64,000 nucleotides of DNA from Thermoplasmata archaeon (GTDB taxonomy: Archaea; Thermoplasmatota; Thermoplasmata; Thermoplasmatales; Thermoplasmataceae): contig JAJZXU010000027.1 in assembly GCA_021806235.1 (NCBI GenBank), positions 41,614 through 105,613 of the forward strand. Reading direction: 5' to 3'. This document shows positions 43,138-53,729 of the stretch, in pieces (positions within the stretch are counted from its first letter, which is position 1; every line of letters begins with the position of its first letter). The notes below the pieces were generated by a model that had not been told where the DNA came from, did not search any database, and was given only the letters and a program-made list of their open reading frames with translations. A program made the position numbers and the translations under genes.

Positions 43138-43504
43138 TTTTAACCAGTATTGTATGAAAGGATTTAATTTTTTTTAATTTTCCACGGTAATTAAAAACAT
43201 TATAAGAATGCGGTAGATTTATCCTGTAAATATTCTGAAATCATGGGTTAATGAATTGATTCTATATACTGTGGAATACCTGTAAAAACCGGGAAATTCA
43301 TATACTTATAACGTTGATAACAAAAATACAGAACCTAATGCCGGATAGAATGAAAATGAGAAATAGCATTACACTGAATAATAACTACGGTATATCAAAA
43401 ATTACAGTATTTAGTAATTTAGATATCCCCCTACCACATACATGTCCATGGAATACATATGATGAGACATCATGGAATTCTAACACGAACTTAAAAAATA
43501 GGCA
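43138..43504. other. Intergenic DNA, nothing firm
   Basis: Between tRNA-Arg and the amidohydrolase there are about 370 AT-rich bases. The part next to the tRNA should hold its promoter on the minus strand. A 72-codon plus-strand frame starting at 43314 runs into the amidohydrolase gene and has no supporting signal, so I do not call it. Confidence 0.4.
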
Positions 43505-44500
43505 TTATAAAATATTTACCGATTTAAAATAGTGCCTTTTTGTTACTATCTGGTACTCATTTAATCGTTCATTTTTAAAAAATAAATATCCTTTTTTAAT
43601 GTTAATGTTGTGTTTTTCAAGAAAATTATATGGATTATCTATAACCATTTTTAAAATATCCTCCGGAGCTATATAATCCAAAACCCTCTGATACCTGTAT
43701 AAAAAGTCCATCTCTGAGAATATATCAGGTTCAGTTACAAATACATTGTCAGTTCCGAGCATTAAATTTATATTATGCCTTAAAAATTTCTTATAATTAG
43801 GTCTTTTTCCATAAAATATATTCGACCTTGGTGTGACTACAACATCTATATGTTTTTCATGTATTATGTCCAAATCCTCATCAGTAGCCACTATTCCATG
43901 AATCAGGAGATCCGGTTTTAAATCAATAATTTTATTTATATCTTCCCTCAAATTCTCACTGAAATGCAACGTAAAAATTTTATTCTTTTTATGTGAACTA
44001 ATACTTATATTATATATATCATCATAGTTCATATCAGATATAGCGCTTACACTCATGCCATCAGAATTATTTATTATAGTGTTTATATCATCATTTTTAT
44101 ATGGACCTGCAAATGTTAAAGGCCTTATAAATCTCTTTTTAGATTTTTTTATTGCATTTATTCCACCAATACCGTTTTCACGAAAATCAAAATAGGATAA
44201 TACACCGGAATTTTCCATAAATTTATTTGTACGTGATATATAATTTATTACTGTATGCGGATCAGCATTATCTAAAAACCTGTGTTTTAACCCACCGGGC
44301 CCCACTATATCAGGTAATGTACCTACCGGTTCCTCATTTATAAATGAATCACCAACATGTGTATGTGCATTTACTGGCATTGGTATTAATGTACCATAAT
44401 TTTTATTGCCAATTTTATCGGTAAATTCTATATCCTCATCAATTTTTAGTGTACCTTTTCTTAATTTGCCCTTATAATATACGTTGCCTGAGAACTCCAT
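43505..44500 (-). CDS. Amidohydrolase-family protein
   Basis: A 331-residue metal-dependent hydrolase: PMPVNAHTHVGDSF supplies the HxH metal ligands (about 44-46), FTLHFSENL the next histidine (about 160), GIVATDEDLDIIHEKHIDVV a further one, and MLGTDNVFVTEPDIF the catalytic aspartate (about 257). It is short compared with cytosine deaminase or TrzN-like enzymes but complete. It may deaminate a purine, pyrimidine or thio-adenosine compound, but the substrate is not evident. It is divergent from arfC with 86 bases between. Confidence 0.82.
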   Translation of the reverse strand: MEFSGNVYYKGKLRKGTLKIDEDIEFTDKIGNKNYGTLIPMPVNAHTHVGDSFINEEPVGTLPDIVGPGGLKHRFLDNADPHTVINYISRTNKFMENSGVLSYFDFRENGIGGINAIKKSKKRFIRPLTFAGPYKNDDINTIINNSDGMSVSAISDMNYDDIYNISISSHKKNKIFTLHFSENLREDINKIIDLKPDLLIHGIVATDEDLDIIHEKHIDVVVTPRSNIFYGKRPNYKKFLRHNINLMLGTDNVFVTEPDIFSEMDFLYRYQRVLDYIAPEDILKMVIDNPYNFLEKHNINIKKGYLFFKNERLNEYQIVTKRHYFKSVNIL

Positions 44501-44586
44501 TTTTACTAATTACTGGATATTATAAAAATTTAACTCATAAATAAGTAACATCTCAAAATTGTTATATTAGTTATACATAACCTATT

Positions 44587-45165
44587 ATGTTGCCATATGT
44601 AATAATAAATGTAGCAATGTCACTAAACGGCAGAATCTCATCGATAAATGGAAGATATAACATTTCAAACAGTAAAGATATGGACAGGGTAATAACTCTA
44701 CGTAGAAATGCTGATGCAATTCTGTTAGGGGCAAATACTGTAATTACGGATAATCCCGTATTAAATTTCTCAAAGGTTAGAATAATACTGGATGAAAAAT
44801 TAAAACTGAATGATAGTTACAGTATATTTGATGGCAGGGTTAAAACCTATATCTTTTCCGGAAATAGAAATAAAAAAATAAAAAATGCAGAGATAATAAC
44901 TTTAGAAGACCTGTCAATAAAAAATATACTTGAAAATATATACAATCTTGGAATAAAAAATCTTCTTGTCGAGGGTGGGGCAAATGTTATAAATCAGTTT
45001 ATAAGCGAAAGAATATTTGATGAATTTTATGTATTTATAAATCCCGAACTGGTATTGAACGGTGTCCAGTTATTTAATAATGAGGAAATGACTCTTAAAT
45101 ACAAAATTATAAATGAGGATAACGGAATTCTTTTAAATATTGATAGTATACACACCAGATCATAA
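44587..45165 (+). CDS. arfC: Diaminohydroxyphosphoribosylaminopyrimidine reductase (ArfC/RIB7-like)
   Basis: A 192-residue reductase like the C-terminal half of RibD: MLPYVIINVAMSLNGRISS at the start, LRRNADAILLGANTVITDNP (about 38-57), and LLVEGGANVINQFI (about 132-145) as the NADPH-binding turn. It reduces the ribosyl side chain in archaeal riboflavin and F420 precursor synthesis. The stop overlaps the AhcY start by one base (TAATG). Confidence 0.88.
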   Translation: MLPYVIINVAMSLNGRISSINGRYNISNSKDMDRVITLRRNADAILLGANTVITDNPVLNFSKVRIILDEKLKLNDSYSIFDGRVKTYIFSGNRNKKIKNAEIITLEDLSIKNILENIYNLGIKNLLVEGGANVINQFISERIFDEFYVFINPELVLNGVQLFNNEEMTLKYKIINEDNGILLNIDSIHTRS

Positions 45166-46391
45166 TGGATAATAATGGTTTTTTAAGACTTAAATGGGCA
45201 AGAGACCATATGCCTGTTTCAGCCAAGATAAGGGAGAGGTTTTTGAGGGAAAAGCCGTTCAAAGGTATAAAAATTTCAATGGCACTGCACGTTGAGGCAA
45301 AAACAGGAATTTTTGCATTGCTATTAAGTGAGGGTGGTGCTGATGTTAGACTGGCATCATGCAACCCATTGAGCTCCGATGATAGCGTGGTTGAATCATT
45401 AAAAAATGACTATAATTATAAGGTGTATGCAAAAAAGGGAGAAACTCAGGAAGAATATTACAGTAATATAGAAAAAACAGTTGAGGTGCCTCCAGATATT
45501 ATAATAGATGATGGCGGTGATTTAACTAACCTGGTCTCAGAAAGGCATGAACTGGTAAAAAACATTATAGGCGGTAATGAGGAAACGACAACCGGTGTTG
45601 TAAGGTTAAAGGCAATGGAAAAAGCAGGCGCGTTAAAATTCCCCATGTTTGATGTAAACGATGCACAGATGAAACATTTTTTTGATAACAGGTATGGATC
45701 AGGCCAGAGCGCACTGGATGGCTTTATGAATGCAACAAATATATTGCTGGCAGGAAAACATGTAATCGTTGCCGGTTACGGTTATGTTGGCAAGGGTGTT
45801 GCAATGAGATTAAAGGGTATGGGATCAAACGTAACCGTCACGGAAGTCGATCCGGTGAAGGCAATAGAGGCTGTTATGGATGGATTTAATGTTGATACTA
45901 TGAATAATGCAATAAGGTATTCAGATATAATATTCACAGCAACAGGTATGAAAAATGTTGTAAGTTACGATGATATGCTGGTGGCAAAGAAGAGTATAAT
46001 TTTAGGTAATGTAGGTCATTTTAACAACGAAATAGATTTTGATGGCCTGAGTAAAAGAAGTATAAATAAAACACAGGTAAGAAACATGGTAACAGAATAT
46101 AAACTGGAAAACGGAAATACAATAAACCTTATTTCAGACGGCAGATTGTTAAATTTAGCAGCAGGTCAGGGGCACCCAGTGGAAATCATGGATTTAAGTT
46201 TTGCATTACAGGCACTTACAGCAGAATACATCGTAAAAAATAAGGGCAAACTGGAAAAAAAGGTTTATCCGGTTCCCGAAGAAATAGATATAGACGTTGC
46301 AAAAATTGAACTTGAGGCACTGAATATAAAAATAGATAATTATACAGAGGATCAGTTAAAATATTTGAATTCCTATACTGAGGGTACATAA
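45165..46391 (+). CDS. ahcY: Adenosylhomocysteinase
   Basis: A 408-residue NAD-dependent enzyme that splits S-adenosylhomocysteine. LKWARDHMPVSAKIRERF and ISMALHVEAKTGIFALLL form the substrate domain start, IIDDGGDLT and ETTTGVVRLKAM follow, and the NAD fold is KHVIVAGYGYVGKGVAMRLK (about 202-221). GNVGHFNNEIDFDGL and LLNLAAGQGHPVEIMDLSFA are active-site motifs. The C-terminal region lacks the extra Lys-Tyr tail of eukaryotic enzymes. It is translationally coupled to arfC. Confidence 0.96.
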   Translation: MDNNGFLRLKWARDHMPVSAKIRERFLREKPFKGIKISMALHVEAKTGIFALLLSEGGADVRLASCNPLSSDDSVVESLKNDYNYKVYAKKGETQEEYYSNIEKTVEVPPDIIIDDGGDLTNLVSERHELVKNIIGGNEETTTGVVRLKAMEKAGALKFPMFDVNDAQMKHFFDNRYGSGQSALDGFMNATNILLAGKHVIVAGYGYVGKGVAMRLKGMGSNVTVTEVDPVKAIEAVMDGFNVDTMNNAIRYSDIIFTATGMKNVVSYDDMLVAKKSIILGNVGHFNNEIDFDGLSKRSINKTQVRNMVTEYKLENGNTINLISDGRLLNLAAGQGHPVEIMDLSFALQALTAEYIVKNKGKLEKKVYPVPEEIDIDVAKIELEALNIKIDNYTEDQLKYLNSYTEGT

Positions 46392-46424
46392 CAAAAATTA
46401 TATATTATTTTAATATAATTTCCC

Positions 46425-47246
46425 ATGAAAATTTCTGTAATAAGTATTAAAAATAAGAAGCATCTGGCATTATATAATAATGGAAAATTAGCCCTACTGG
46501 ATGATTATGGCATAAATAAAACGGCACTGAAGGACCTAAATGAAAATGATTTCTCAAAAATTAGAAACATAGACGATTTTTCAGAATATGATTTTAAATA
46601 CGAATCGCTGATAGATAAAACTTCAAATTTATTTTTGGTGGGATTAAACTATAGAAGCCATATAAACGAAACAAATGGAAATGTTCCTGAAGATCCGGTT
46701 ATATTTTCAAAAACAAATAATACTTTCTGCGGAAATAACAGCACTATAGAAATAGATGAAAACATGAATATTGATTATGAAGGGGAATTATGCGTTATGA
46801 TTGGTAAACAGGCAAGTAATGTGAATGAAAATGATGCTTTGAACTATGTTTATGGGTATTTCATAGGAAATGATATTTCATCAAGGTTAATGCAGTTTAA
46901 AACCCCCCAGTGGTTTATTGGAAAAAGTTTTGATAATTTTTATCCAACCGGACAGTATATTTCGGTAGAAGAAATAGTTAATCCACAAAATCTTGAATTG
47001 AAAACGTATTTAAATGATGAATTGAGACAGAACTCATCAACGGAAAACATGATTTATAGTGTAAAAAAACTTATAAGTTATATATCAAAATATATAACAC
47101 TGGAAATTGGGGACTGTATTTCTACCGGAACTCCTTCTGGAGTTATACTCGGTATGCCTGAAGATAAAAGAAAATATATTAAGAGTGGAGATAAGGTAAG
47201 GGTTGAAATAAGTGGGTTAGGATTGTTAAACAATAATTTTATATAG
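46425..47246 (+). CDS. Fumarylacetoacetate hydrolase-family protein
   Basis: 273 residues with the FAH fold. LFLVGLNYRSHINETN then DPVIFSKTNNTFCGNN give the substrate loop; IDYEGELCVMIGKQA provides the E-x-E metal ligands (about 118-120), and YGYFIGNDISSRLMQF the D ligand. TGTPSGVILGMPEDKRKYIKSGD is the usual end. Members act as acylpyruvases, oxaloacetate decarboxylases or sugar-acid hydratases (KDG/KDX dehydratase-like); the choice is open. It follows ahcY by 33 bases, so an operon with it is possible. Confidence 0.85.
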   Translation: MKISVISIKNKKHLALYNNGKLALLDDYGINKTALKDLNENDFSKIRNIDDFSEYDFKYESLIDKTSNLFLVGLNYRSHINETNGNVPEDPVIFSKTNNTFCGNNSTIEIDENMNIDYEGELCVMIGKQASNVNENDALNYVYGYFIGNDISSRLMQFKTPQWFIGKSFDNFYPTGQYISVEEIVNPQNLELKTYLNDELRQNSSTENMIYSVKKLISYISKYITLEIGDCISTGTPSGVILGMPEDKRKYIKSGDKVRVEISGLGLLNNNFI

Positions 47247-47351
47247 TCAATTATCCCGAATTTCACGGATCTGGTTTTCTGCTTCAGCAATTGTTAGCAG
47301 GATCTCCAGAGATTTGATTCCCACCACACCATGAGTGCTCACCACATGCTA
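47247..47351 (-). pseudogene. Gene remnant, possibly an oxidoreductase C-terminus
   Basis: Directly after the FAH gene, on the minus strand, 33 codons read VVSTHGVVGIKSLEILLTIA then EAENQIREIRD and a TGA at 47247-47249; a stop follows upstream at about 47349. The pattern G-I-x-S-L-E-I-x-L-x-I-x-E is typical of the C-terminus of Gfo/Idh/MocA dehydrogenases. No start codon exists. The rest up to 47553 is AT-rich with the lon promoter. Confidence 0.35.
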
Positions 47352-47553
47352 CAATTTCAGGGATGAGGGCGTAGAGTTAATATGCATTTGCCATGTAAAA
47401 GGCCTTATATTTATTCTACTCAGATTATGGGCATTCTTGTCATATTTTGCAGGGTAATAAATCTCATAGAAGCAGTGTATAGTAATAATTCTGTAGCATA
47501 ATGTGATAACATAAAATCGGAAAGCTTATTTATTAGGATTAGATTATCATAAT

Positions 47554-49527
47554 GTGGACACAAATAATAATGATAGTGTAGAAGACTGGGTATCTAAACT
47601 CGAGATACAATCGACAAAAGATGTAGAAGTACCTAAACTTTTATTTAACCAGGTAATAGGGCAGGAGCATGCAGGTGAAGTGATAAAAAAAGCAGCTGCA
47701 CAGAAAAGGCATGTTCTCTTAATAGGTGAGCCAGGTACAGGAAAATCGATGATAGCGCAGTCGATGGTAGATTTCTTACCAAAGGAAGATCTGGAAGACG
47801 TTTTATGTTTCCCAAATCCCGAGGATTCAAATAAACCCAAGGTTAAAACTTTCCCTGCAGGTAAAGGCAAGGAAATTCTGAGGCAGTATCAGATAAAGGC
47901 CGAAAGAGAAAAGAAAGACAGGTCAAAAAGTTTATTATTCATAGTTTTTTCAATAATATTACTGGGTATAATACTGGCAATTGTGCTTTATTCAAGTGGT
48001 AATGATGGACTTGCAGTAGAAATATTATTCTTTGCAATAATAGGAGCGGCATTTTTATACATAATAATGGCTATGAATCCAGCGGCGAGGATGGAAAAGG
48101 TTATGGTACCTAAGGTAATCGTATCGCATAATCCAAATGATAAGCCACCATTTATAGATTCAACCGGAGCACATTCGGGAGCATTATTAGGGGATGTCAG
48201 GCATGACCCATTCCAGTCTGGTGGACTGGAAACCCCTGCACACGAAAGGGTAGAAGCAGGTAATATACAGAAGGCAGATAAGGGTATACTATTCATAGAT
48301 GAAATAAATACATTAAGGCCAGAAGATCAGCAGGCATTATTAACTGCAATGCAGGAAAAAAGATTCTCAATATCCGGTCAGAGTGAGAGAAGTGCAGGTG
48401 CAATGGTTCAGACCGAACCTGTACCCTGTGATTTTGTTCTTGTTGCTGCAGGAAACGTTGACGCAATAAGAAATATGCACCCAGCTTTAAGATCAAGGAT
48501 AAGAGGTTACGGTTACGAGGTTTACATGAATGACACAATGGATGATAGCAATGACAACCGTAAAAAGGTCGTTCAGTTCGTGGCACAGGAAATAGCAAAG
48601 GATAAGAAAATACCTCCATTCGATACGGGTGCAATAACGGAAATTTTAAAGGAAGCACAGAAACGTAGCGGCAGAAAGGGGAGATTAACATTAAGATTAA
48701 GGGAGCTCGGTGGATTGGTAAGAGTTGCAGGAGATATAGCTGTAAGCAATAAGGCAACAATGGTAACATCAGAAGATGTCAATCAGGCAAGAGATTTAAG
48801 CAAACCCGTAGAACAGCAGATAGCAGACCGTGCAATAGAGATCAAAAAACTATATAAAATGTTTGTAGGCAAAGGCGAGGCTGTTGGTAAGGTTAATGGA
48901 TTAGCAGTTATGGGGTCTACAGATATGTCGGACTTTACAGGGGTTGTAATGCCAATAGTTGCAGAAGTTACACCAGCACAGCATCCAAATAATGGTATGG
49001 TGTATGCAACAGGCAAACTTGGTGATATAGCAAAAGAGGCCGTACAGAACGTATCCGCAGTTATCAAAAAGATAAGTGGAAAAAATATCACGGATTCTGA
49101 TATACACGTACAGTTTATAGGTACATATGAAGGAGTCGAAGGTGATTCTGCAAGTGTATCAATTGCAACGGCAGTTATATCTGCGATAGAGAACATACCA
49201 ATAGATCAAACAGTTGCCATGACAGGTTCATTAAGCATAAGGGGAGATGTACTGCCCGTAGGTGGTGTGACAGCAAAGGTTGAGGCTGCAATAGATACCG
49301 GTCTTTCAAAAGTAATAGTTCCTGCATCAAACTTTAATGATATAATACTGGATGAAGCACATAAGGATAAAATTCAGATAATAGCAGCAAACACTATAGA
49401 AGATGTCCTTGACAATGCATTTATCAAAAGCCCAGAGAAGGAACAGTTTATACAGAAAGTTAAAAATATACTGAGGCCTACAAAAGAACTGAGCCAGACA
49501 AGAAGAACAGGTACAAATGCAGCATAA
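47554..49527 (+). CDS. lonB: Archaeal membrane-anchored ATP-dependent protease LonB
   Basis: A 657-residue LonB from a GTG start at 47554; the ATG two bases earlier is out of frame. The AAA+ domain has Walker [11 protein letters not shown] (about 51-60) and Walker [11 protein letters not shown] (about 245-254), with a membrane hairpin of two helices ([19 protein letters not shown] and [19 protein letters not shown], about 127-175) inserted between them. The C-terminal protease shows the Ser-Lys dyad: Ser532 in [10 protein letters not shown] and Lys575 in [10 protein letters not shown]. It degrades unfolded membrane and soluble proteins on the inner membrane face. It overlaps the next gene by 11 bases. 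Confidence 0.95.
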   Translation: MDTNNNDSVEDWVSKLEIQSTKDVEVPKLLFNQVIGQEHAGEVIKKAAAQKRHVLLIGEPGTGKSMIAQSMVDFLPKEDLEDVLCFPNPEDSNKPKVKTFPAGKGKEILRQYQIKAEREKKDRSKSLLFIVFSIILLGIILAIVLYSSGNDGLAVEILFFAIIGAAFLYIIMAMNPAARMEKVMVPKVIVSHNPNDKPPFIDSTGAHSGALLGDVRHDPFQSGGLETPAHERVEAGNIQKADKGILFIDEINTLRPEDQQALLTAMQEKRFSISGQSERSAGAMVQTEPVPCDFVLVAAGNVDAIRNMHPALRSRIRGYGYEVYMNDTMDDSNDNRKKVVQFVAQEIAKDKKIPPFDTGAITEILKEAQKRSGRKGRLTLRLRELGGLVRVAGDIAVSNKATMVTSEDVNQARDLSKPVEQQIADRAIEIKKLYKMFVGKGEAVGKVNGLAVMGSTDMSDFTGVVMPIVAEVTPAQHPNNGMVYATGKLGDIAKEAVQNVSAVIKKISGKNITDSDIHVQFIGTYEGVEGDSASVSIATAVISAIENIPIDQTVAMTGSLSIRGDVLPVGGVTAKVEAAIDTGLSKVIVPASNFNDIILDEAHKDKIQIIAANTIEDVLDNAFIKSPEKEQFIQKVKNILRPTKELSQTRRTGTNAA

Positions 49528-49939
49528 AATTAAATATTTTTTTTTAGATAAATTTAATTTAAACGACATTCTTGATTTCATTAGATCCAGAAAATATTTT
49601 TTCCAGTTAATAGACTCCAAAACTATTGCTTCAGAGGTTCAGGTAATAAATGCCATAAACAGAACGGCAAGGTATACCAGCAACAATAAAAGGTTTAAAT
49701 ATCCGGGAAATCTACTATTATTATATCTATCATATACAGATCAGATAGATACTGCTATAAATAAAATAGGTATAAAATATTCCACTGTTAACAGTATTGC
49801 TGTATATGATTCCGATGATGATTTTAAGGAATTCTCTGAATTAAAGGGGATAAAAATTATAGACAGAAACATACCATATGATTCTGATGATGATTTCAAT
49901 GTTTTTTCAAAAATGAGTTATATAGATTTTTTATTATAG
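49517..49939 (+). CDS. Cgi121-like KEOPS complex subunit
   Basis: A 140-residue protein. The helices [20 protein letters not shown], and [20 protein letters not shown] followed by NKIGIKYS, match the Cgi121 pattern (S-x-E-Q, A-x-x-R, E/N-x-L-L-Y-L-x-x-x-x-Q-I, A-x-x-x-x-G-I-K). Cgi121 binds the CCA end of tRNA and supports the KEOPS complex in making t6A37. Its start lies inside the lonB gene and its end converges with the kinase gene, overlapping by 22 bases. The family match is by pattern, so moderate certainty. Confidence 0.7.
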   Translation: MQHKIKYFFLDKFNLNDILDFIRSRKYFFQLIDSKTIASEVQVINAINRTARYTSNNKRFKYPGNLLLLYLSYTDQIDTAINKIGIKYSTVNSIAVYDSDDDFKEFSELKGIKIIDRNIPYDSDDDFNVFSKMSYIDFLL

Positions 49940-50832
49940 ATTTTATTTTTAACTTCATTGAGTTTATCTAAAATTTTATCATAACTTATATTAAAATATA
50001 TTATTTTATTTCTAATTGCATATGATGCTGTGATATTGCCAGTTATTATTGAGTCCTCGATACTATAATTATTAACTATGCCGGAATAAAAACCCGCCCT
50101 GAAGGAATCTCCAGCCCCTATTGTATCGTATATTTCTTCAGTATTAATCGATGAAAAATGCTTTTCCTGATTATGTGAATACAATACTGTACCATTGCTC
50201 CCCTGTGTTACTATTATATACTTCACCTTCTCCAGCAGTTCCTCCCTTGTTTTATTTGTCATCTTAAGCAAATAATTAAATTCATTATTATTCATCATAA
50301 TCATATATGATTTATCTATTATTTTAAGTGCCTTTTCACCATTATAAATATACCATATTTCCTGTCCCGGATCAAATACCACCTTTGATTCAGTATTTTT
50401 ATTAACAATTTTTATGTATTCATCCGCCGGTCCAGTTCCTATATGTATATACCTATAATTATCATATTCGAAGTATTTTGAGGGTTCCCATTTATAAAAA
50501 GGACCCTGATACATATAGGCTATCTGTTCATTGCCATCTGAGGGCAGATAGCATATTGGCCCCATCTCATTATCAAATATTTCTATATTATCAGTATTAA
50601 TATTCCGCTCCCTCAAAACCTTTATGAATTTGGAATGCGTATTTTTTGATACCGCAGAATAAAGGTCAAATTTTAAGCCCAGTGACTTTGCAACAAATGC
50701 AAAATTACCTGCAGTACCCGCAAAGTTTTCGGATAAAGATTTTACATTTACAGATTCACCATATTTAGGTAGCCTTGGAACGGATATCTGGACATCTATG
50801 TTTAAATGGCCAAAAAAAGCAAGGAATTTCAT
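49918..50832 (-). CDS. PfkB-family carbohydrate/nucleoside kinase
   Basis: A 304-residue ribokinase-like enzyme. FFGHLNIDVQISVPRLPKYG opens the fold and NFAGTAGNFAFVAKSLG contains the N-x-A-x-x-A-x-x-L-G substrate motif; DTIGAGDSFRAGFYSGIV near residue 245 has the anion hole and catalytic aspartate (GAGD). Substrate may be a nucleoside, ribose, fructose or 2-keto-3-deoxygluconate, the last being expected in Thermoplasmatales sugar breakdown; the motifs do not decide. It is divergent from the surface-protein operon. Confidence 0.85.
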   Translation of the reverse strand: MKFLAFFGHLNIDVQISVPRLPKYGESVNVKSLSENFAGTAGNFAFVAKSLGLKFDLYSAVSKNTHSKFIKVLRERNINTDNIEIFDNEMGPICYLPSDGNEQIAYMYQGPFYKWEPSKYFEYDNYRYIHIGTGPADEYIKIVNKNTESKVVFDPGQEIWYIYNGEKALKIIDKSYMIMMNNNEFNYLLKMTNKTREELLEKVKYIIVTQGSNGTVLYSHNQEKHFSSINTEEIYDTIGAGDSFRAGFYSGIVNNYSIEDSIITGNITASYAIRNKIIYFNISYDKILDKLNEVKNKIYNKKSI

Positions 50833-50947
50833 TAATAAAATGTATTGTATTATTATATTTAATTCTATTTAAATTATATCACAAAATTATATAACACATA
50901 TAGATAAAAAAACCTTTATTAAAGTATTTAGTATATATTTAATTACA

Positions 50948-53725
50948 ATGAATTATAAAACGGTAGCTGCAATAGGTATAAGCATAATTGTAATAATACT
51001 TGTTTTTCCAGCAGCCAATATTATATACCCCTATAATGTTTCACACCAGAAGGTTCCCATAAATTTACACCATCAACATCTTGATGAGAAATTATTTAAA
51101 AACCAGAGTCTAGAAAAATTTAATTATAACAAAACCTATTTCAATCCAACGGGAAATGTAACCACAACAATAGAAGGTTATGCTACCAATTCATCCAGCG
51201 GTAAGAGTATTTCGAATAATAGTCTGTATGTCATAATGGGAAATTACTATACAAAAACTAATACCAACAGTACAGGCTTTTATAAAATCAAAACCCTATT
51301 ATCCGGCAATGGAAATATGTATTTCAAGGTGCCAGATTACAAAGGCATCTATAAAAAAATATTATTAACTGGCAATACTGTTTATTATAACTTATCGTTA
51401 AGCCCTGAAAAGAGGTATAAACTTTCGGGCTATACATTATTAAATGGAACGAAAGCACCCGGCACCAATCTTATATTCTCAGGCATTTTTAATAGTTTAC
51501 ACATAACTTCAAATTCTAATGGATACTTTACCGCATATCTATACAATCAAACATATAATATATCCACATATAATTATAACTTAAAACCCAGTACAGAACC
51601 GGGGACAGTAACAATTAACGGTACAGGTTTAAATCAAAACATTACGGTTTATCAGACCACAAAGCCAGTTTATAAAATTTCAGGTTATGTATATAATAAC
51701 AATGGAACACTATTAAAAAATGTAACTGTAAGTGATTTATATGGAACTGTATATACAAACAGTTCAGGTTACTATAGCATAAACGCTTCATACGGACAGA
51801 ATACCGTTTATTTCTATAAAACAGGTTATAGTGGCATAGGTAAAACAATAAACGTAACACATAATACAACATTAAATGCGACATTACCCAATACCACTCC
51901 ATTTTCCGGTTCAAATAACGGCTATGGTGGTGCAGGATCCGGTTATGGCAATGGTACATCACAGAAACATGTGAATAGTTCAAAAGTAAACTACTCAAAT
52001 AAGACATCCCTAATAATAACGGGCAATATCAACACAACGTACAATACATTTGCTTCATACGACTATCTCCATTTTATAATAAATGTAAACAACACATACT
52101 TTTATGATAATGTAACAACAAATTATAACGGTACATATATAATACCATTGAATTATACCGGTGATTACCATATAATAGTATATTCACCATTATATCATAC
52201 AAGATCAATAAATGTTTCTGCACTTAATAAAATAAATTATAAAAATTTCACATTAACGCCGTTTAATAAATTTATATATCATATAAATGGAGCAGTAAAA
52301 AATAGCTATAATGGGGTAGGCATAAACGGAACAATAATAATTGAAAACTCAAAGCCAGCAATATTAATGGAATATAAATATAACAATACATACAGTATAA
52401 GCCTGCCATCCGGTTATTATAGAGTAATTTATAAATCACCAGGATTCCATAACACAATACATAATATAACGGACTTAGCCGGTAATATAACCATGGATGA
52501 AAATCTTATACCTGTGAATTCTATAGGAAAAAGTATAAACGTATACACAAATATAAACAGTATAAGCAAAACAAATATAACCAAAGATGTACCGTATATA
52601 AGCAACCATAATATAAGCAATAATTTAACATTTAACCAGCTGAATGGAACAAAAACCATAAATGTAAAACTTGATTTTGGCAGCGCCCTTGCAAACCAGA
52701 AATTTATGCTCTTAATAAAGGAAAATGGTGTTATATATAATTATACGGGTATTACAGATAGTTTAGGCCACGCTACAATCGAACTTTACTATACAGGTAA
52801 TTATGTAATTTCCGGTTATTTACTTAATCACACAATGGTACAGGGGAACTACGCAGTATATAAGGATACGTCTATATCTCCCGCCATGCATAAAAATGCG
52901 GAACATAATTATAATGTAACAGTTAAGTCGTATAAGCCAATAAACAGTAATTATTCGGTTCCATATAAAACTATTAAAGGTTATGGAGGAATATTCAGTA
53001 TATACTATAATAACGCATCATCAAACAAGTCGGCTACATACTTTAATTATTTATTACCGGGCGGTATTTATAACATAAGTTATAATAATATACACTATGT
53101 GAATTCAAGCTTTAACATAAATGCATCCAACTCAAATAAATACATAGACCACGTATATGCATATATAATAAAAATACATGTAAAAACCAGTACATCATAT
53201 AATTATACACTAACATATTATAATGGAAATTATACCGGGACAGCAAACAGTACATATTTAACCTCTTACGGTGTAAACAATATAAAAATTTATAAGAATG
53301 GTAATGAACTGTATAATTATAATATAAATCTCAATAAAACAGGCCCAGCATATTACGTCAATGTTACACTAAATAATAATTCAAATAAAACAACATATCA
53401 TGCTTCATCTAACCTCAATGGCAACTACAATTACACATATAGTTTAAACACAAATAGCAATATTCATATTTATAGCATAAAAATACCTGCCAGCGTTGCA
53501 AAATACCTAAACATATACAATTTTACAGTATATGATAATGGAAAGGCAATTTATAGCGGAACTAGCTCAGGTCAGTATATAAATTTAACAAATTATATTT
53601 CCGGCAAAGGTAATATAACAGTGGATATTCATGGATATTTATCAGGTACCCTTAATAGTACTCCAGGTTATGCTGTAATTTATAATTACAATGTAAATAT
53701 AAAAAGCGATGTATTAAAAGAGTGA
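50948..53725 (+). CDS. Large Asn/Tyr/Thr-rich secreted or surface protein
   Basis: 925 residues. An N-terminal signal or anchor helix (TVAAIGISIIVIILVFPAAN) is followed by beta-rich segments that resemble carboxypeptidase-regulatory-like/CnaB domains, for example YKLSGYTLLNGTKAPGTNLI, ISGYVYNNNGTLLKNVTVSD and INASYGQNTVYFYKTGY. Asparagine followed by x-Ser/Thr occurs dozens of times, suggesting dense N-glycosylation of an outer-surface protein, useful for an acidophile without a wall. It has no C-terminal membrane helix. It leads an operon with a MoxR ATPase and a DUF58 protein, beginning four bases before the next gene. Confidence 0.75.
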   Translation: MNYKTVAAIGISIIVIILVFPAANIIYPYNVSHQKVPINLHHQHLDEKLFKNQSLEKFNYNKTYFNPTGNVTTTIEGYATNSSSGKSISNNSLYVIMGNYYTKTNTNSTGFYKIKTLLSGNGNMYFKVPDYKGIYKKILLTGNTVYYNLSLSPEKRYKLSGYTLLNGTKAPGTNLIFSGIFNSLHITSNSNGYFTAYLYNQTYNISTYNYNLKPSTEPGTVTINGTGLNQNITVYQTTKPVYKISGYVYNNNGTLLKNVTVSDLYGTVYTNSSGYYSINASYGQNTVYFYKTGYSGIGKTINVTHNTTLNATLPNTTPFSGSNNGYGGAGSGYGNGTSQKHVNSSKVNYSNKTSLIITGNINTTYNTFASYDYLHFIINVNNTYFYDNVTTNYNGTYIIPLNYTGDYHIIVYSPLYHTRSINVSALNKINYKNFTLTPFNKFIYHINGAVKNSYNGVGINGTIIIENSKPAILMEYKYNNTYSISLPSGYYRVIYKSPGFHNTIHNITDLAGNITMDENLIPVNSIGKSINVYTNINSISKTNITKDVPYISNHNISNNLTFNQLNGTKTINVKLDFGSALANQKFMLLIKENGVIYNYTGITDSLGHATIELYYTGNYVISGYLLNHTMVQGNYAVYKDTSISPAMHKNAEHNYNVTVKSYKPINSNYSVPYKTIKGYGGIFSIYYNNASSNKSATYFNYLLPGGIYNISYNNIHYVNSSFNINASNSNKYIDHVYAYIIKIHVKTSTSYNYTLTYYNGNYTGTANSTYLTSYGVNNIKIYKNGNELYNYNINLNKTGPAYYVNVTLNNNSNKTTYHASSNLNGNYNYTYSLNTNSNIHIYSIKIPASVAKYLNIYNFTVYDNGKAIYSGTSSGQYINLTNYISGKGNITVDIHGYLSGTLNSTPGYAVIYNYNVNIKSDVLKE

Positions 53726-53729
53726 TAAA

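Noticed and set aside
43314..43532. 72-codon frame before the amidohydrolase
   Set aside because: It runs into the 3' end of the amidohydrolase gene on the other strand and has no start signal or family likeness.
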